From Planctomycetaceae bacterium (GTDB taxonomy: Bacteria > Planctomycetota > Planctomycetia > Pirellulales > UBA1268): a stretch of 25,003 bases of DNA. The notes below the pieces were generated by a model, which was given only the letters and a program-made list of their open reading frames with translations, had not been told where the DNA came from and did not search any database. Position 1 is the stretch's first letter; the number at the start of each line of letters is the position of its first letter. The DNA is taken from NCBI GenBank assembly GCA_005789975.1, contig SXWC01000124.1, positions 1 to 25,003 of the forward strand. The letters are read 5' to 3'. The position numbers were made by a program, and so were the translations under genes. Of this stretch, positions 16,357-24,406 are shown in pieces.

Positions 16357-17077
16357 GCAGGCCGCCGATGCCGGCCACCGCGGCGAGGACCGCTGTCGCG
16401 GGCTCGGGGACCGCGATCGCCGTCAACTCGACGCCATTCAAGGGCAGGGCCACGATGCCTCCGCCGACACGGGTCAGCGAGATCTGCGGGTTCGACACGG
16501 TGGGCGTGAAGGTCATCGACGGGATCCCGAAGGCGGAATCGGTCTGGGTGCCCCGAAGGTTCGTCACCGTCCCGTTCATGGCCGTGACGACCGTGGCGCC
16601 GCTCGCCGAGATCTGCACGCTGCCGCCGCCCGCGGCGAATCCCTGGTTGGAATTGTAGGAATCGTTGTGCCATGTCCTGATGCGGTAGGTGCCGCTGGTT
16701 GAAAGCCCTGACAGGGCGATGGTGAACGACATGGTTCTCGTCACCCAGAGATCGGAGACGACGTCGTTGAAGGAGGTTCCGGCGACGGGATCCCGACCTT
16801 CGGCCGTGCCGCCGCGTGTTTCCCAGTTGCCGGCGGTGATGAGCGAGGCGGTGACGCCGGCCGAAGAGCCGCTTGCGGTCGGGGTCAGCGACAGCGAGGT
16901 CGTTCCGGTCAACTTCGCCGATTCTTCGGCAAACCAGCCGGGCTGCGTCAGCTGCCCTGCCGGCGACCCCGAGAGTTGCAGGTCCGAGACGAACAGGATC
17001 ATGTCGGCCGGGGCGGGCATGGCGAAGCCGACGCAAGTCGCGAGCACGATCAGCGGTGCGAACCGGCGATGAGGAAT
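16295..17077 (-). CDS. PEP-CTERM sorting-domain exported protein
   Basis: The C-terminal tail reads VPEPATAVLAAVAGIGGLL followed by IARRR, the tripartite signal (VPEP, membrane helix, Arg cluster) recognised by exosortase. The middle of the protein is Ser/Thr/Gly-rich with beta-strand character, typical of extracellular or biofilm-matrix proteins of unknown function. The start is unclear. A GTG at 17047 would cut the signal peptide. An ATT at 17077, with GGGGA about 6 bases before it, would give PHRRFAPLIVLATCVGFAMP, a good signal peptide, so I use 17077 with caution. After the Arg cluster the frame continues ~14 residues (AAAGRRCRGRAFAR) into the end of the aminotransferase gene, longer than usual for this signal. 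No exosortase is in the window. Confidence 0.75.
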   Translation of the reverse strand: MPHRRFAPLIVLATCVGFAMPAPADMILFVSDLQLSGSPAGQLTQPGWFAEESAKLTGTTSLSLTPTASGSSAGVTASLITAGNWETRGGTAEGRDPVAGTSFNDVVSDLWVTRTMSFTIALSGLSTSGTYRIRTWHNDSYNSNQGFAAGGGSVQISASGATVVTAMNGTVTNLRGTQTDSAFGIPSMTFTPTVSNPQISLTRVGGGIVALPLNGVELTAIAVPEPATAVLAAVAGIGGLLIARRRAAAGRRCRGRAFAR

Positions 17078-17312
17078 GATCTTTCCCCGGGCTGTTGCCT
17101 AGGGGGGAATGGTAGCAAATGTGGAAGGTGGCAGAGAGGTGCCGCTGACGAAAAAGAAATGAATCGGGCACGGGCAGGGACGAATCGGCGAACGGAGCGT
17201 CAGGCGGACGCGGCACCGCAGCGGCTCTCGCATGCCGGGTGTCGTGGCGGACGGCGCGTGGTAGGGTGTTTTTGCCGTCGCTGCTTTCACCCCCGTTGCC
17301 AGAACCGCCACC

Positions 17313-18020
17313 ATGTCATCGCGCACCGTCGCCGACGTCGCCAAGACACTCGACCATGCCGTCCTCAGGCCCGAGTTCTCCCGTGACGATCTCGCCCAGC
17401 ACGCGGCGATGTGCGTGAGCCGGGGCGTGGGTTGCCTCTGCGTGCGATCGTGCGACGTGGCCGCCGCGGCGCGGCTCGTCGCCGGCAGTCCGGTCGTGGT
17501 CGCGAGCGTGATCGGTTTTCCGCACGGGGCCCAGCGGCCGGAAGTGAAGACCTGCGAGTCGCGGCTGGCGATCGCCGACGGGGCCCGCGAGCTCGACATG
17601 GTGATGAATCTGGGGGCGTTCCAGTCGGGGGACGAGGCGACGGTTCTCGGCGACATCGCGGCGGTGGTGGCGGTGGCGAAGCCCGCGGGGGTGGTCGTGA
17701 AGGTGATCCTCGAGACCTGCTACCTCTCGCTCGAGCAGATCGCCAAGGCCTGCCGGCTCGCCGAGTCGGCGGGCGCCGATTTCGTGAAGACCTCGACGGG
17801 CTTCGGCGTGAGGTCGAGCGGCCCGACGGGAGCGACTCCGGAAGCGGTGCGGATCATGCTCGACACGGTCGGCGGACGTCTGCGGGTGAAGGCCTCGGGG
17901 GGCATCCGCACCTGGGCCGACGCGGTCCGCTATCTCGACATGGGTTGCGCGCGGATCGGCGTCGGCGATGCGGCCGCGATCCTCGACGGCCGTCCGGCGA
18001 CGGACGCCGCGGCCTACTGA
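17313..18020 (+). CDS. deoC: Deoxyribose-phosphate aldolase
   Basis: DeoC splits 2-deoxyribose-5-phosphate into glyceraldehyde-3-phosphate and acetaldehyde in deoxynucleoside catabolism. The 235-aa TIM-barrel protein carries LDHAVLRPE at the N-terminus, ASVIGFPHGAQ, ELDMVMNLGAF, the Schiff-base lysine K159 in ADFVKTSTGF, and the second catalytic lysine K193 in VKASGGIRT. The 34-residue spacing of the two lysines equals that of E. coli DeoC (K167/K201). A TAGGGT at 17262-17267 may be the -10 element of its promoter, though I see no matching -35. No other deo genes are adjacent. The 235-bp gap upstream also contains the divergent PEP-CTERM gene's control region. Confidence 0.95.
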   Translation: MSSRTVADVAKTLDHAVLRPEFSRDDLAQHAAMCVSRGVGCLCVRSCDVAAAARLVAGSPVVVASVIGFPHGAQRPEVKTCESRLAIADGARELDMVMNLGAFQSGDEATVLGDIAAVVAVAKPAGVVVKVILETCYLSLEQIAKACRLAESAGADFVKTSTGFGVRSSGPTGATPEAVRIMLDTVGGRLRVKASGGIRTWADAVRYLDMGCARIGVGDAAAILDGRPATDAAAY

Positions 18021-18130
18021 TCCTGCTCAGGCGGGATCCGCGGCCGTTGGCGCGGCGTGGAAGGCTCCGGGCGGCCCCGGCGGTCGATCGCGTGGACGGA
18101 GCCCAGGGATCACTTTTGCCCGCAGGCGGC

Positions 18131-18136
18131 TAGAAT
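18131..18136 (+). promoter_or_regulatory. Candidate -10 box before the MoxR-type ATPase gene
   Basis: TAGAAT lies 27 bases before the ATG at 18164, and GGAG (about 18150-18153) serves as ribosome binding site. No good -35 is present at the right distance, so the promoter may depend on an activator or on another sigma factor. Confidence 0.35.
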
Positions 18137-18163
18137 GCGCTCACACCTCGGAGACCCTGCGAA

Positions 18164-19591
18164 ATGAGCAGCCAGCGAAGGCCCTCCACGCTTGCGGAAC
18201 TGACGGCGAGCGGCTGGAGGAGCCGCACCGTGAAGGACGAGGTTCGGGAGAACTTCCTCCGGATGCTCCGGGACGGCGAGGAACTCTTCCCGGGAATCGT
18301 CGGGTATGACGACACCGTCATTCCGGAGATCAGCATCGCCCTGCTGGCCGGGCACGACATGCTCTTCCTCGGGGAGAAGGGGCAGGCCAAGAGCCGCGTG
18401 ATGCGGCTGCTCGTGCGGTTTCTCGACGAGCACCTCCCCTACCTCGACGATCCCGCGATCCCGCTCCACGACGATCCCTACGCGCCGATCACGTCGGCCG
18501 GCCGGCGGCTCGTGGCAGGTCGCGACCCGGCGGAGGTGCCGATCGCCTGGTGGCCCCGGGCGGAGCGGTATGCCGAACGGCTCGCGCCGGGCACGAAGTT
18601 TGCCGACATCATCGGTGAAATCGACCCGGCGAAACTGGCGGGCGGCACGAGCATGTCGAGCGAGGAGGCCATCCACCTCGGACTCATACCACGGCTGCAC
18701 CGTGGCATCTTCGCGATGAACGAACTTCCGGAACTCGACGAGCTCGTGCAGGTGGGGATGTTCAACATCCTCGAGGAGCGGGACGTGCAGATCCGCGGCT
18801 ATCCGGTGAAGTTCGACATCGACGTGATGCTGCTCTTCTCGGCCAATCCCTCGACCTACAACCGCTCGGGGAAGGTCATCCCGCAGCTCAAGGACCGGAT
18901 CGGCGCCGTGATCCACACCCACTATCCCCGCGACCGCGACCTCAGCATCCGCATGGTGGAGCAGGAGGCGGGGATCGATCTCGGCGGCGAATGGCCGGTC
19001 GTGGTGCCCGCTTTCATGCGGCAGATCCTGGAGCAGATCACGATCTCGGCCCGGAGGAGCAAGTTCATCGATCAGCAGTCGGGAGTGAGCGCGAGGTTTT
19101 CCATCGCCAACTACGAGACGATGGTCGCCAGCGCCCGGCAGCGGGGCGTGCGGCTCGACGAGCGGCCGGCGGTGCCGCGGATCAGCGACCTCGGCCACCT
19201 CTATTCATCGAGCCTCGGCAAGCTCGAACTCGACATGATGGGGAGCCATCAGATGAGCGAGCGGCAGGTGCTCGATGCCGTCGTGGCGGAGGCGATCGCG
19301 ACGGTGTTCGAGGAATACGTCGAGGAGCACGGGCTCGACGAGATCGCAAAGGTCTTCGGCCAGGGGGTCAAGATCGAGGTTGGCGACATGGTGCCATCGG
19401 CCGCCTACGAGCGACTCGTCACCGAGGTGCCCGCCATCTGGGACAAGGCCTTCGAGGTCAACGTCGCCCGAGACCCGGCCGTGAGGGCCAGCTGCATCGA
19501 GTTCGTGCTCGCCGGGCTCTACGCCACCGAACGAATCAGCCGCCTCCAGGCCCATGGCCGGACGACCTACGATACCGGAGGCTTCCGCTGA
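18164..19591 (+). CDS. MoxR-type/Mg-chelatase-like AAA+ ATPase
   Basis: This 475-aa ATPase has Walker A GEKGQAKS at residues 70-77 (consensus GxxGxGKS/T, with Ala in place of the last Gly), a Walker-B-like FAMNELPEL near residue 185, and a sensor-1 Asn in [11 protein letters not shown] near 225. A helical C-terminal region follows. The ChlI/MoxR class works as a chaperone that drives metal insertion or remodels a partner carrying a VWA domain. The partner here is the next gene, which starts three bases after this stop. The interrupted Walker A (A75 where Gly is normal) and the long insert between Walker A and B distinguish it from MoxR proper. The target is unknown. Confidence 0.85.
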   Translation: MSSQRRPSTLAELTASGWRSRTVKDEVRENFLRMLRDGEELFPGIVGYDDTVIPEISIALLAGHDMLFLGEKGQAKSRVMRLLVRFLDEHLPYLDDPAIPLHDDPYAPITSAGRRLVAGRDPAEVPIAWWPRAERYAERLAPGTKFADIIGEIDPAKLAGGTSMSSEEAIHLGLIPRLHRGIFAMNELPELDELVQVGMFNILEERDVQIRGYPVKFDIDVMLLFSANPSTYNRSGKVIPQLKDRIGAVIHTHYPRDRDLSIRMVEQEAGIDLGGEWPVVVPAFMRQILEQITISARRSKFIDQQSGVSARFSIANYETMVASARQRGVRLDERPAVPRISDLGHLYSSSLGKLELDMMGSHQMSERQVLDAVVAEAIATVFEEYVEEHGLDEIAKVFGQGVKIEVGDMVPSAAYERLVTEVPAIWDKAFEVNVARDPAVRASCIEFVLAGLYATERISRLQAHGRTTYDTGGFR

Positions 19592-19594
19592 CCC

Positions 19595-21322
19595 ATGCCC
19601 AATCGCGACACGCTCGGCGGCATTCTCCACACCTACCAGCGGTACGACCCGGCCCGGATTCCACCCCCCCGCCCGCCGGCGGTCGATCTGGTCTCGCCGG
19701 CGATCGATCATCTGCTCGAGTTCGGCGACATGACCGACCTCACCGAGGAGCAACTTGCCGCGGCGGTGATGCTCGATCCCGAACAGATCAAGGGCCTGGG
19801 GCCGTCGCTCGACTCGATCCGACGGCAGCTCGAGGAGGCGCGGCGGAAGATCCTCGAGCGGTATCAGACGGAGGGCGTGCAGAAGAAGGCGCGGCGGCAG
19901 TTTCGCGAGGCGGCGCAGCGGATGCAGCCGCCGGCGAGGTCGCGGGAGGGGTTCGCCAAGGCGGTTCGCGAGGAACAGATCCGGCAGCTCGAACGGCTGT
20001 GGTATTCCGTGGACGACGACCAGTCGCGGTTTGCGGGACAGCTCCCCGGGCTGATCGAGAAGCTCGGCGAGGTGTATCAGATCGACGAGCTCGTCGCGAA
20101 GTGGCAGTTCACCGGCCGCGAGAAGCTCACCGTGCCGGAGGCACTCGAGGTGAAGGAGCGGCTCGAGGAGATCGAAGAACTCCTCAGGCAGGTCGAGGAG
20201 GCCCGGAAGAATGCCCGGGTGTTCCTGATCGACATGGAGTCGCTCGGCCGGTATGTCGAGCAGGGTGAGCGGGACGAACTCGATCAGCTTCGGCGTCAGA
20301 TCCAGGAGATCGTGGAGCAGGCGGCCGCCGAGCAGGGCCTGCAGCGTCGGAAGACGGGTTACGAGCTCACGCCACAGGCCCTGCGAATCTTCCAGGGGAA
20401 ACTCCTCGAGCAGATCTTCTCGGCGCTCGACCCCTCGCGGACGGGGCGGCATCAGGGGGGCATCGTCGGCGACGGTGCGGTCGAGCTCGTGCCCACCCGG
20501 CCGTACGAATTCGGCGACTCGGTGGCCCACATGGACATTCCGGGATCGCTGGTCAACGCCATGCTCCGGCAGGCGGGCGACGACTCGGCCTCCAGCGACG
20601 GTCGGCCGCGGCGGCTGCGACTCGACGCCCGGGATATCGAGGTGCATCGCACGCGAAACAATCCGAAGTGTGCCACGACGGTGGTGCTCGACATGAGCGG
20701 ATCGATGCGTTACGGCGGGCAGTATGTGAGCGTGAAGCGGATGGCGCTGGCGCTGCAGGGGCTGGTGCACCGCGAGTATCCGGGGGATTTCGTCCAGTTC
20801 ATCGAGATGGCGTCGTTCGCGAAGCCCCGTTCGGTCGGCGAGGTCCTGACGTTGCTGCCGAAGCCCGTCACCATCTTCGACTCGGTCGTCCGCCTGCGGG
20901 CCGACATGGCCGATCCGGCGATCAGCGAGTCGGACGTGCCGCCCCATTTCACCAACATCCAGCACGCGCTGTCGCTCTCGCGGCAGCATCTGGTTCGGCA
21001 GGACACCCCGAACAAGCAGGTGATCATCATCACCGACGGGCTGCCCACGGCCCACTTCGAAGGAAGCGAGCTCTACCTGCTCTACCCGCCGCACCGCCGA
21101 ACGGAGGAGGCGACGATCCGGGAGGCGACGCTCTGCCATCGCGAGGGAATCACCGTCAACGTGTTTCTGCTCTCGGGCTGGTCGCAGTCGAGAGAAGACA
21201 TCAAGTTTGCCTACCGACTCGCGGAGGCCGCGCAGGGCAGGGTCTTTTTCACCGCCGGCAAGGATCTCGAGAGGTTCGTCGTCTGGGACTACCTCGCCCG
21301 CCGCCGGTCGATCATCGGCTGA
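19595..21322 (+). CDS. VWA-domain protein partner of the MoxR-type ATPase
   Basis: This 575-aa protein starts three bases after the ATPase stop, so the two form a translational unit. Residues ~60-260 are highly charged (Glu, Arg and Gln) and predicted to be helical or coiled coil. The C-terminal ~220 residues are a von Willebrand A domain with the MIDAS metal site D366-x-S368-x-S370 in VVLDMSGSMRYGG, and a later D481 in IIITDGLPTAH. No signal peptide or membrane helix is seen, so it should be cytosolic. AAA+/VWA pairs assemble or activate metalloenzymes and complexes, as in magnesium chelatase, CbbQ/CbbO and NorQ/NorD. The client of this pair cannot be told from the neighbourhood. Confidence 0.85.
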   Translation: MPNRDTLGGILHTYQRYDPARIPPPRPPAVDLVSPAIDHLLEFGDMTDLTEEQLAAAVMLDPEQIKGLGPSLDSIRRQLEEARRKILERYQTEGVQKKARRQFREAAQRMQPPARSREGFAKAVREEQIRQLERLWYSVDDDQSRFAGQLPGLIEKLGEVYQIDELVAKWQFTGREKLTVPEALEVKERLEEIEELLRQVEEARKNARVFLIDMESLGRYVEQGERDELDQLRRQIQEIVEQAAAEQGLQRRKTGYELTPQALRIFQGKLLEQIFSALDPSRTGRHQGGIVGDGAVELVPTRPYEFGDSVAHMDIPGSLVNAMLRQAGDDSASSDGRPRRLRLDARDIEVHRTRNNPKCATTVVLDMSGSMRYGGQYVSVKRMALALQGLVHREYPGDFVQFIEMASFAKPRSVGEVLTLLPKPVTIFDSVVRLRADMADPAISESDVPPHFTNIQHALSLSRQHLVRQDTPNKQVIIITDGLPTAHFEGSELYLLYPPHRRTEEATIREATLCHREGITVNVFLLSGWSQSREDIKFAYRLAEAAQGRVFFTAGKDLERFVVWDYLARRRSIIG

Positions 21323-21355
21323 CGCAACCGGTCCCCGGAGTGGTCGGGAAAACCG

Positions 21356-21784
21356 CTATCCCGCCGCCGGCCGCTCGCTGTCGGGCTTTTCTGACGGCAG
21401 CGCAGCGGAGGTCGGCGCGGCATGCTGATTCCGGGAAGCCCGCACAGCCGGCGACGGGGAGAAGCCGCGTTCGCGGGCGAGCATGGCGAGCGAGCCGGCT
21501 GCCGCAACGGCGGCAGCCGTTGCCAGTGTCCAGAGCGGCACGATCCGGCCGGGGGCGACGTCCTCCCGTTGACGGGCCGAGTCCGCGAGGTCGATCGGCT
21601 CCTCGCCCGCGGAACGCCGCTGCCGTTCCTCGTGGGCACGCTGGCGGCCGAGGAATCGCCCTTCGACCTGCTGCTGCCGCACGTCGAACTTTCGCGCGAT
21701 CAGTCCGATCCCAGCCAGCGCCATCACCGAAAACACCGCCCCCCAAAACCAGCCGCTGTCGGTGAGTGGTGGGGCGGGCGACAT
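21356..21784 (-). CDS. Small two-helix membrane protein, unknown function
   Basis: From ATG 21784 the product is 142 aa. It has two hydrophobic helices, WFWGAVFSVMALAGIGLIA (about residues 12-30) and PLWTLATAAAVAAAGSLAML (near 85-104). Between them is a very charged stretch (RQQQVEGRFLGRQRAHEERQ), and the tail is Ser/Pro-rich. The frame is open further upstream to 22078, but those residues are not convincing. It ends 33 bp from the convergent VWA gene. I recognise no family. Composition and the two helices separated by a charged linker suggest a real but poorly conserved inner-membrane protein. Long overlapping frames on both strands here make the call uncertain. Confidence 0.5.
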   Translation of the reverse strand: MSPAPPLTDSGWFWGAVFSVMALAGIGLIARKFDVRQQQVEGRFLGRQRAHEERQRRSAGEEPIDLADSARQREDVAPGRIVPLWTLATAAAVAAAGSLAMLARERGFSPSPAVRASRNQHAAPTSAALPSEKPDSERPAAG

Positions 21785-21997
21785 CGAGAAAACCCTCGTT
21801 TCTCCGCACCCTGCTGCGGGTCCGATCACCTTAGCAGACTGTGGAAACCCGCGGCGCTTCCCCCCTGGTCGATCGTGCGGACGACGGTCATGGATGACTC
21901 TGGTCACGGAAAGCGACCGCCGCCCCGGCAAATCGGGAGGCGAAACGGTGCTTCCAGTGCCGATACCCTCCGACTCCGGCCCACTTTTCGCACGTCT

Positions 21998-22017
21998 GGT
22001 TGTCAAAAATGACCACC
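21998..22017. promoter_or_regulatory. Candidate operator: inverted repeat covering the sufR -35 box
   Basis: GGTTGTCA (21998-22005) and TGACCACC (22010-22017) are inverted repeats matching at 7 of 8 positions around AAAA. They overlap the -35 hexamer TTGTCA (22000-22005). Such a position is right for repression by the dimeric regulator encoded just downstream; the cyanobacterial SufR also binds a dyad in its own promoter. The link to this protein is inference. Confidence 0.45.
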
Positions 22018-22027
22018 GGCGTAAATT
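22000..22027 (+). promoter_or_regulatory. Candidate sigma-70 promoter of the sufR-nuoB-sufCB operon
   Basis: TTGTCA (22000-22005; consensus TTGACA) and TAAATT (22022-22027; consensus TATAAT) are separated by 16 bases. The expected transcription start, about 7 bases further, falls at 22034-22035, on the ATG of sufR. No Shine-Dalgarno sequence precedes that ATG, so the message may be leaderless. Confidence 0.5.
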
Positions 22028-22034
22028 GACCTGT

Positions 22035-22751
22035 ATGTCCGACTCGGCCCCCAACTTCCGTGACTCCGACGCAGCCATCGTGGAACTGCTCCGCGGGGAC
22101 GCCGTTCTGGGGATCGGGGAGCTTGCCGGGCACCTCGGGGTGACGGCAACGGCGGTTCGGCAGCGGCTCGATCGGCTGATGCGGGCCGGTGTCGTCGATC
22201 GCAGGGTCCAAGCGAGGCCTCGCGGCCGCCCCGCCCATGTCTACAGTCTCACGGCGGCCGGTCGGCGGCTCGGTGGCGACAACTTCCGGGATCTCGCGAT
22301 GGTTCTGTGGCGGGAAATCAGGTCTGTGCGGGAGCCGTCGGTCAGGCAGGGTCTCCTGAACCGGATCGCCGGCTCGCTTGCCGACGTCTACCGCGACCGG
22401 GTTTCGGGGCAAACGCCCACCGAAAGGCTCTCCAGCGTCGCGGCCCTCCTCGGTGAACGCGGCATTTCGTGCAGCGTCGAGCAAGGAACGTCCCTGCCGG
22501 TGCTCACCAGCTATTCCTGCCCCTACCCCGACTTGGCCGAGCAGGACCGTTCGGTTTGTGCGGCGGAGCGGCTGATGCTTCAGGATCTGGCCGGGGTCGC
22601 TGTGCAACTCTCCGAGTGTCGCCTCGACGGGGCCGCCTGCTGCCGGTTCACCGCCGCGGGCGACGCCAGCCGACCGGAGGCTGCCCCGCCGCCGCTGTCG
22701 CAAGGGCTTGAAAGAATGCCGATTCCATCATCGAATGCCGGTCGGTCGTAA
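22035..22751 (+). CDS. sufR: SufR-like iron-sulfur cluster-sensing transcriptional regulator
   Basis: This 238-aa protein begins MSDSAPNFRDSDAAI. A helix-turn-helix lies at about residues 26-47 (LAGHLGVTATAVRQRLDRL) and a wing follows (RGRPAHVYSLT), typical of DeoR/ArsR-like winged-helix regulators. C162, C175 and C203 are spaced C-x12-C-x27-C, which is the pattern of the Fe-S ligands of cyanobacterial SufR (C164, C177 and C205 in my memory). Two further cysteines (C195 and C202) are nearby. SufR represses the suf genes when its 4Fe-4S cluster is present. The neighbourhood (sufC, sufB) fits strongly. The start is the ATG at the predicted transcription start; the long open frame upstream is not used. 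The C-terminal ~25 residues are Pro/Ser-rich. Confidence 0.85.
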   Translation: MSDSAPNFRDSDAAIVELLRGDAVLGIGELAGHLGVTATAVRQRLDRLMRAGVVDRRVQARPRGRPAHVYSLTAAGRRLGGDNFRDLAMVLWREIRSVREPSVRQGLLNRIAGSLADVYRDRVSGQTPTERLSSVAALLGERGISCSVEQGTSLPVLTSYSCPYPDLAEQDRSVCAAERLMLQDLAGVAVQLSECRLDGAACCRFTAAGDASRPEAAPPPLSQGLERMPIPSSNAGRS

Positions 22752-22781
22752 GCCGCCAAAGACAGTCACGGAGCCCCAGCA

Positions 22782-23414
22782 ATGACGATCAACGCCGCCC
22801 AGCCCAGTCTGCCGAAGCCCTGGATCGAAGGTCGCTTCGAGGAAAACCTCGTGCTCACGACGGTCGAGCAGGCGATCAACTGGGCCCGCCAGTCGAGCAT
22901 CTGGCCGATGACGTTCGGTCTGGCGTGCTGCGCGATCGAGATGATGGCCGCCGGTGCGAGCCGCTACGACATGGACCGTTTCGGGGCCGGCGCGTTCCGG
23001 GCCACGCCGCGGCAGGCCGACTTGATGATCGTGGCGGGCACCGTCACCTACAAGATGGCCAGCCGGGTGCGCCGCCTCTACAACCTCATGCCCGATCCAA
23101 AATACGTGATCGCCATGGGCGCCTGCACGACCGGCGGTGGGCCGTACTTCAAGTGGGGCTACCACGTCGTCAAGGGCGTCGATCTCGTCGTGCCCGTGGA
23201 TGTGTACGTGCCCGGCTGCCCGCCGCGTCCCGAAAGCCTGCTCGAGGGCCTGATGCGGATTCAGGACAAGATCCAGGGCCAGAGGATCGCCAGGCAGAAG
23301 GGCGGGATGGGGAAGATCGCCGATGAACTTCCCGTGCCGCATCACTCCGGCTACGTGGCTCCCGCCGTCGCCGCCGACGAACTCGTGTTCGACCACCAGA
23401 AGACCCAGTCCTGA
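22782..23414 (+). CDS. nuoB: NADH-quinone oxidoreductase subunit B (NuoB)
   Basis: NuoB carries the terminal 4Fe-4S cluster N2 of complex I, next to the quinone site. The 210-aa product has the cluster ligands C49 and C50 in [11 protein letters not shown]115 in [11 protein letters not shown], and C146 in VPGCPPRP, plus the conserved [14 protein letters not shown] and [12 protein letters not shown]. The N-terminus ([20 protein letters not shown]) is also typical, and GGAG lies ~10 bases before the ATG. The gene lies 30 bp after sufR and 62 bp before sufC, while its usual partners (nuoA, nuoC, nuoD) are absent here. It may be the only copy, moved into the Fe-S operon, or a second copy. Confidence 0.95.
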   Translation: MTINAAQPSLPKPWIEGRFEENLVLTTVEQAINWARQSSIWPMTFGLACCAIEMMAAGASRYDMDRFGAGAFRATPRQADLMIVAGTVTYKMASRVRRLYNLMPDPKYVIAMGACTTGGGPYFKWGYHVVKGVDLVVPVDVYVPGCPPRPESLLEGLMRIQDKIQGQRIARQKGGMGKIADELPVPHHSGYVAPAVAADELVFDHQKTQS

Positions 23415-23476
23415 AGACGTTCCCGAAGACAGTCCTGATCTCCCCACGCCCACCCCTCACCGCCCTCCCGACAATC

Positions 23477-24325
23477 ATGACCCACGCCGCAAAAGAAAAG
23501 CTCGTCATCTCCAATCTGCACGTCTCCGTCGAGGGCCAGGAGATCCTCAAGGGCGTCGATCTCGAGATCGGCCGCGGCGAGATCCACGCGCTCATGGGGC
23601 CCAACGGCTCCGGGAAGAGCACGCTCGGCTACGCGATCATGGGCCACCCGTCCTACGAGGTCACTTCGGGTTCGGTCGAACTGATCGATGCCGACGGCAA
23701 CCGGCATGATCTGCTCGCGATGGAGCCCGATCAGCGGGCCCGCGCCGGCGTGTTCCTCGCGTTTCAACGGCCGATGTCGATTCCCGGCGTGCGGCTCGCA
23801 GACTTTCTGCGGCACGCGGTCACCAACGTCCGCAACCCCGACCGCAAGGAGGGGCAGGAGTTGATGGCGATGCGGGACTTCCGCAACGAACTCAAGAGCA
23901 AGATGGGCGAGCTCTCGATGGACACCGATTTTGCCCGCCGCTACGTCAACGACGGGTTTTCCGGCGGAGAGATGAAGCGGGCCGAAATTCTGCAGCTCGC
24001 CATGCTGCGTCCGAAGTTCGCGGTGCTCGACGAGACCGACAGCGGCCTCGACGCCGACGCCGTCAGGCTCGCAAGCGAGAGCATCGCCCGGATCGGCGGC
24101 GCCGAGATGGGCATCCTGATCATCACCCATCACGAGCAACTGCTGGAGCACAACATCCCCCTCAAAACGCACGTCATGCTCGGCGGAAGGATCGTCGAGT
24201 CGGGCGGGCCGGAGCTGGCCCAGGAGCTTCACAAGCGGGGTTACGAGCGGATCCGCGGGGCGTATCCCGAGGCGGCCGCGGCGGAAAAGGCGATGGAAGA
24301 GTCGGCGCGGGCGGTGTCCGCCTGA
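23477..24325 (+). CDS. sufC: Fe-S cluster assembly ATPase SufC
   Basis: SufC is the ABC-type ATPase of the SufBCD scaffold that builds iron-sulfur clusters. The 282-aa protein has Walker A GPNGSGKST (residues 41-49), the Q-loop in FLAFQRPMSIPGV, the ABC signature FSGGEMKRAEILQ, Walker B FAVLDETDSGLD and the switch His in IITHHEQLL. It is soluble, with no membrane part. It is slightly longer than usual (~250), because of a charged segment after the Q-loop (RNPDRKEGQELMAMRDFRNE) and an Ala/Glu-rich C-terminal tail. It lies between nuoB and sufB, 62 and 81 bp apart. No Shine-Dalgarno is obvious. Confidence 0.95.
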   Translation: MTHAAKEKLVISNLHVSVEGQEILKGVDLEIGRGEIHALMGPNGSGKSTLGYAIMGHPSYEVTSGSVELIDADGNRHDLLAMEPDQRARAGVFLAFQRPMSIPGVRLADFLRHAVTNVRNPDRKEGQELMAMRDFRNELKSKMGELSMDTDFARRYVNDGFSGGEMKRAEILQLAMLRPKFAVLDETDSGLDADAVRLASESIARIGGAEMGILIITHHEQLLEHNIPLKTHVMLGGRIVESGGPELAQELHKRGYERIRGAYPEAAAAEKAMEESARAVSA

Positions 24326-24344
24326 CGGCCGGGGCTGGAGCGGT

Positions 24345-24388
24345 TGTCGGTTGAGCAAGTGTCGGTGTAGCGGGTCATACGTGTCGGT
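24345..24388 (+). repeat. Three TGTCGGT heptamers before sufB
   Basis: TGTCGGT occurs at 24345-24351, 24360-24366 and 24382-24388, that is 15 and 22 bases apart, in the short sufC-sufB gap. The first lies in GGTTGTCGG, which shares GGTTGTC with the candidate operator at 21998. It may be a binding site or a short repeat without function. Confidence 0.3.
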
Positions 24389-24406
24389 CAACGCAGGAGC
24401 AGCATC

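Noticed and set aside
19205..21139. 644-residue minus-strand frame over the ATPase and VWA genes
   Set aside because: The plus-strand genes have intact Walker and MIDAS motifs; the minus frame is an antisense shadow.
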